DNA of 64,000 nt from a virus: positions 1 through 64,000 of IMG/VR virus record IMGVR_UViG_3300027770_002599. One strand, written 5' to 3'. Position numbers and translations under genes: made by a program. The notes under the pieces are model-generated. The model worked only from the letters and a program-made list of their open reading frames with translations. It searched no databases and was not told the origin of the DNA. Below, piece after piece: positions 60,894 to 64,000 of the stretch. Position 1 is the first letter of the stretch. Each line of letters starts with the position of its first letter.

Positions 60894-62243
60894 ATGGCAT
60901 ATACACCAACATATACAACCGGTGCTGATGGCAAGTCAATGGCAAAGGTTGTAAAAACAGATACTGTTACGTTGGATATTGGTGGAAAAAAAATTCAAGG
61001 ATATCAAACAACATATGCTGATGGAAAATCGAAATGGATAACTACAGGAGATGCCTCAAATAATTCCGGTTATGATTATTCCACTTTCACTTCACAAAAA
61101 AATTCTTCTGGTAAATGGATATGGACCCCAACCACAACAGATAGTATTTCAAATTTAGCAGATAGCACAGGGATATCTTCGAAACAAATAGAAAAAGATC
61201 TATATACACAAGCAATTCAAAATTCTTTAGATAATAATAGAGTTACTCAACTTGGTGGTACAGACAATGCAAAAAAAATTGATGATACAATACCAAAAGC
61301 AGGGGCATCTGCATCGCCACCACCAGCAGCAGATGAAAAACAACCAACAGCAGATGCACAAAAAGCAGCAAATGATGATCTTAAATCCCCAGCAGCAAGA
61401 GGTGAATATGGACATTTAAGATATCCAATCACAAAAGTAGATGATAATCAAGATCATATATTATTTTCTATGTGGGAATATTCACCCAAACCAATTAATA
61501 CAAGTAATACTCAAACTCCAGGAATATCTGGAAGCAGAAATAAAGACAGAAACCCTATAGGTAGTGTTATATTACCAATTCCTGCAGGAATATCAGATTC
61601 AAATAGAGTAAGATGGGGAGAAGATTCATTATCTCCAGAACAGAGCTTTCTTGGAGATCTTTTATCTAGAGGTATTACAGGAGAAGATGGCGGAGCTCCA
61701 GGTGCTCTTGGTAAAGGAGCAGGTTATATAAAAGAAAACTCAACAACAGCAAAAGAATATTTTAAAAATAGATATGTACAAGCTGTAACTGGCGTAAATC
61801 TATTAGCAAGAAATGAAGGTGCAATAGTAAATCCAAATATGGAATTATTATTTAATTCACCATCTTTAAGGTCATTTCTATTTAATTTCAGATTAACTCC
61901 AAGAAGTGAACCTGAAGCAATAGAGGTTAGAAAAATAATCAGATTCTTTAAACAGGGAATGAGCGTTAAAAAAACAAAAGGTGAGTTATTTTTAAAAGCA
62001 CCAAATACATTTCAGATTACATATTATAATGGAACAAAGAAAGACCATCCATATCTAACTAAATTTAAAGAATGTGCATTAACAGATTTCACTGTTAATT
62101 ATACTCCGGATGGAAGTTATATGACTTATGAAGGAAAAGAAGCATCTATGACTGCATATGAAATATCAATACAACTTTCGGAACTTGAACCAATATTTAA
62201 TGATGATTATCCAAAAGATGGCGATGCAACAATAGGATACTAA
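60894..62243 (+). CDS. 48: Baseplate tail-tube cap protein gp48
   Basis: The 449-residue protein has a flexible N-terminal part (residues 1-180; GADGKSMAKVVKTDTVTLDI). Its C-terminal domain contains PSLRSFLFNFRLTPRSEPEA (residues 324-343), VRKIIRFFKQGMSVKKTKGE (347-366) and FTVNYTPDGSYMTYEGKEAS. This last part reads like the tail-tube-type domain of T4 gp48, which caps the baseplate end of the tube. Gly-Ala-rich loops at 255-275 are unusual. It starts 75 bases after the unknown gene, with a late motif and a good ribosome site (GAGAGGTAAC), and gp53 follows 2 bases later. T4 gp48 is shorter (364), so the N-terminal extension is extra. Confidence 0.8.
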   Translation: MAYTPTYTTGADGKSMAKVVKTDTVTLDIGGKKIQGYQTTYADGKSKWITTGDASNNSGYDYSTFTSQKNSSGKWIWTPTTTDSISNLADSTGISSKQIEKDLYTQAIQNSLDNNRVTQLGGTDNAKKIDDTIPKAGASASPPPAADEKQPTADAQKAANDDLKSPAARGEYGHLRYPITKVDDNQDHILFSMWEYSPKPINTSNTQTPGISGSRNKDRNPIGSVILPIPAGISDSNRVRWGEDSLSPEQSFLGDLLSRGITGEDGGAPGALGKGAGYIKENSTTAKEYFKNRYVQAVTGVNLLARNEGAIVNPNMELLFNSPSLRSFLFNFRLTPRSEPEAIEVRKIIRFFKQGMSVKKTKGELFLKAPNTFQITYYNGTKKDHPYLTKFKECALTDFTVNYTPDGSYMTYEGKEASMTAYEISIQLSELEPIFNDDYPKDGDATIGY

Positions 62244-62245
62244 AA

Positions 62246-62917
62246 ATGACAAGACCTTATTTCAGACAACTTCCAAACTTTGATTACGTTAGTAGACTAC
62301 CAGATGCTAAAATATCAGATTATATTCAAGTAAAAAATCTTTTTAAGAAAGGAAAACTTCGTGAAGATATTTTTGAAAATATAGCATTTTTTACAAAATA
62401 TAAAATTATTGGAGATGATCGTCCAGATAATGTAGCATATGAAGTTTATAATGATTCAACATTAGATTGGATAGTTCTTCTTTCAAATAATATCATCAAT
62501 ATTCAAACAGAGTGGCCATTAACTCAACAGTCTTTTGATTCATATCTTCTAAACAAGTATGGTTCATATGATGCATTGTATTCAAATATTCATCATTACG
62601 AAACTATAGAAGTTAAAAATACAGCAGGTACAATTATTGTTCCAGCAGGTATGCAGGTCTCATCAGATTATAATGTAAGTTATTACGACTATTTCACAAA
62701 TAGTCAAGTAAACAGATCAGATATCATAACACCAATTACAAATTATGAATACGAAGAAAAAATAGAAAATGATAAAAGAAATATCTTTTTACTGAAACCA
62801 ACATACATACATCTAATCTTTGATGATCTCAATGATATTATGCCATACAAAAAAGGGTCCTCACAGTATGTTAGTGAGGACCTAAAGAGAGGAGATAATA
62901 TTAGATTAACAAATTAA
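62246..62917 (+). CDS. 53: Baseplate wedge protein gp53
   Basis: A 223-residue protein whose first 50 residues read RPYFRQLPNFDYVSRLPDAK, then YIQVKNLFKKGKLREDIFEN. Residues 51-80 (FTKYKIIGDDRPDNVAYEVY, then NDSTLDWIVLLSNNI) and residues 88-108 (EWPLTQQSFDSYLLNKYGSY) are the classic gp53 signature, in a wedge subunit with a LysM-like fold. The C-terminal part (KTIYEYEEKIENDKRNIFLL-like text) and the last 25 residues (NDIMPYKKGSSQYVSEDLKR) encode the inverted repeat used as terminator for gp32 on the other strand. It is 2 bases from gp48 and its stop abuts the stop of gp32 (62917/62918). Confidence 0.9.
   Translation: MTRPYFRQLPNFDYVSRLPDAKISDYIQVKNLFKKGKLREDIFENIAFFTKYKIIGDDRPDNVAYEVYNDSTLDWIVLLSNNIINIQTEWPLTQQSFDSYLLNKYGSYDALYSNIHHYETIEVKNTAGTIIVPAGMQVSSDYNVSYYDYFTNSQVNRSDIITPITNYEYEEKIENDKRNIFLLKPTYIHLIFDDLNDIMPYKKGSSQYVSEDLKRGDNIRLTN
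62849..62882 (-). terminator. gp32 terminator embedded in the gp53 coding end
   Basis: The minus strand has GGTCCTCAC, a 9-base loop, GTGAGGACC, then CTTTTTT. The stem is a perfect 9 bp, and six A on the plus strand (62849-62854) give the T run. It lies 36 bases downstream of the gp32 stop. Confidence 0.9.
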
Positions 62918-63856
62918 TCACTCGTCAGCAAGACGTTGAAAATAACTCAAGGCATCATCCTCATCTTCATCAGCAACAGGTTGCTTAACTTTAGGTGATG
63001 GTGCTTTACTACGAGAATAAGATTGCTCTAGTTCTTCCACTACACGACTTTCAATCGTTGGAGATTCAACCATAGAATCATATTCAGACTCTTCTTCTGA
63101 TTGAACACGAGAATTACCCTTTTGACCCAAAACATACTTCAGACGCTTTTCAAGATCTTCATATGACTTGAATTGATCTGGAGCAACTACGGCAGCAAGA
63201 GAATACTCTTTCTTCCAGATTGCTTCCATTGCATCATCATCATCAAGAAGAGGTGCCTGACGATCAAACTCAGACTTATCATAGTTCCAGTAACCATCCT
63301 TCTTCACAATCTTCAGTTTGAAGTTTGCACCTTGCCAGAAGTCAAAAGGATTGATAGGAGTTTCATCCTCAAACTCAGGTTGCATTGCTTCCATAATCTT
63401 ATCAAAGATCTTCTTACCATACTTGAATAAGAACACCTTACCTTCATTTGAAGGATTGGTAGGATCCTTTACAACATAAATGTTGGAGTAATATGACAAC
63501 TTACGCTTTTGCTTACGAACAGTTTCCTTATTTGCTTCAGTACCAGTATTCCATAGTTCACGATTATGCTCACCGAGAGGATCCTTACCACCAATGGTAG
63601 TCAGTGAGTTCTCAATGTACCATCCACCAGGACCTTGAAATGCGTGTGAGTACATCTTTGCCCAAGGAAGTTCTTCTCCTTCAGGAGCGGGCAGGAAACG
63701 AATGATTGCGAATCCATTACCAGTCTTATCCATCTCTGGCTTCCACAGACGCTCATCAGCACCACCAGAAGTAGTGCTCATCTTCTCAACTTCTTTCACC
63801 AGTTTTGCGGTGAGAGAACCAATACTAGATTGCTTTTTTAGATTTTCAAAAGACAT
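62918..63856 (-). CDS. 32: Single-stranded DNA-binding protein gp32
   Basis: The 312-residue protein (T4 gp32 is 301) contains LWKPEMDKTGNGFAIIRFLP (about residues 37-56), then PWAKMYSHAFQGPGGWYIEN, YYSNIYVVKDPTNPSNEGKV and FLFKYGKKIFDKI; these match T4 gp32 closely. N-terminal KKQSS is a partial LAST-like motif for cooperative binding. The C-terminus is acidic (ADEDEDDALSYFQRLADE), as needed for protein contacts. There is no cysteine, so the zinc-binding segment of T4 gp32 is replaced by GGKDPLGEHNRELWN. It binds ssDNA in replication and recombination. A ribosome site (GAGGT) precedes ATG at 63856, and a sigma-70 promoter is at 63901-63929. Confidence 0.93.
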   Translation of the reverse strand: MSFENLKKQSSIGSLTAKLVKEVEKMSTTSGGADERLWKPEMDKTGNGFAIIRFLPAPEGEELPWAKMYSHAFQGPGGWYIENSLTTIGGKDPLGEHNRELWNTGTEANKETVRKQKRKLSYYSNIYVVKDPTNPSNEGKVFLFKYGKKIFDKIMEAMQPEFEDETPINPFDFWQGANFKLKIVKKDGYWNYDKSEFDRQAPLLDDDDAMEAIWKKEYSLAAVVAPDQFKSYEDLEKRLKYVLGQKGNSRVQSEEESEYDSMVESPTIESRVVEELEQSYSRSKAPSPKVKQPVADEDEDDALSYFQRLADE

Positions 63857-63900
63857 TTTTTTACCTCAGATTTGTACGGATTTGGCTTTTGTACTTCGTT

Positions 63901-63929
63901 ATTCTACAGGGAATCGTCAGTTTTGTCAA
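63901..63929 (-). promoter_or_regulatory. Near-consensus sigma-70 promoter for gp32
   Basis: The minus strand reads TTGACA (63929-63924), a 17-base spacer and TAGAAT (63906-63901), 44 bases before the ATG of gp32. The TAG in the -10 is also the stop of the upstream gene. Confidence 0.8.
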
Positions 63930-64000
63930 TCTGATTCTTCATCAACTCTATTAAATCTTTCATATTATTAAAAATAACACTCATATCTACTCCAGGAGGA
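63904..64000 (-). CDS. C-terminal end of an upstream gene, unidentified
   Basis: A frame open at the right edge ends with TAG at 63904-63906. The visible end reads PPGVDMSVIFNNMKDLIELM, then KNQIDKTDDSL. It is amphipathic and helical. In T4-like phages gp33 or gp59 can lie next to gp32, but this end is too short to identify. An ATG at the DMS position could even be the start of a 26-codon reading frame, which is less likely. Confidence 0.5.
   Translation of the reverse strand, partial: PPGVDMSVIFNNMKDLIELMKNQIDKTDDSL

Noticed and set aside
1-64000. Integrase, transposase or insertion sequence
   Set aside because: No recombinase motif or terminal inverted repeats with target duplications were found in the window.

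Overview
The window looks like part of a T4-like marine myovirus, most likely a cyanophage (Kyanoviridae type). The evidence is a set of T4 core tail and replication genes (gp4, gp5, gp26, gp27, gp32, gp48, gp51, gp53, gp54 types), AT-rich T4-style late promoters of the form NATAAATA or CTAAATA in front of structural genes, and small proteins and 2-oxoglutarate oxygenases typical of cyanomyoviruses. A T4-like pelagiphage cannot be excluded from this window, because no photosynthesis gene is visible. Nearly all genes lie on the minus strand; only gp4, one unknown gene, gp48 and gp53 (59986-62917) are on the plus strand.

Layout from right to left, the direction of most transcription. At 62.9-64 kb is gp32 (ssDNA-binding protein), with a near-consensus sigma-70 promoter and a terminator placed inside the end of the converging gp53. 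At 59.9-62.9 kb is the plus-strand head-completion and tail-tube-cap block (gp4, unknown, gp48, gp53). At 49.2-59.9 kb is the baseplate hub and tape-measure block: gp54-like, gp26, a 55-residue gp51-like protein, two tape-measure-like proteins that carry cell-wall hydrolase domains, a gp27-like protein, a small protein, and a gp5-like OB-fold protein without the T4 lysozyme domain. At 42.1-49.2 kb are a 1693-residue mosaic virion protein, a beta-helical spike candidate and two paralogous chaperone-like or tip proteins.

At 41.55-42.14 kb is a small non-late island: a strong sigma-70 promoter, a 53-residue gene, a tRNA with anticodon UAA and an unusually short variable loop, a second sigma-70-like promoter, and an intrinsic terminator that together could make a very short RNA. 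From 41.5 kb down to 0.45 kb lies an unusually large adhesin region of about 25 genes. Long repetitive fibre shafts, rich in GIST/GVGTTNP-type beta-repeats, are repeatedly followed without a gap by glycine-rich proteins of the polyglycine-sandwich adhesin type. These shaft plus glycine-rich couplets occur about five times as gene pairs and once as a fusion, and share near-identical cassettes. Three 2OG-Fe(II) oxygenases sit among them; two have their own sigma-70 promoter and one is co-transcribed with a glycine-rich adhesin. The left edge holds the start of a glycosyltransferase-like gene.

Functional reading: the right half builds the baseplate, hub and tube and encodes the tail-borne wall hydrolases. 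The left 41 kb supplies a modular, recombination-prone receptor-binding repertoire, possibly with dedicated modifying enzymes. That last point is inference from gene order.
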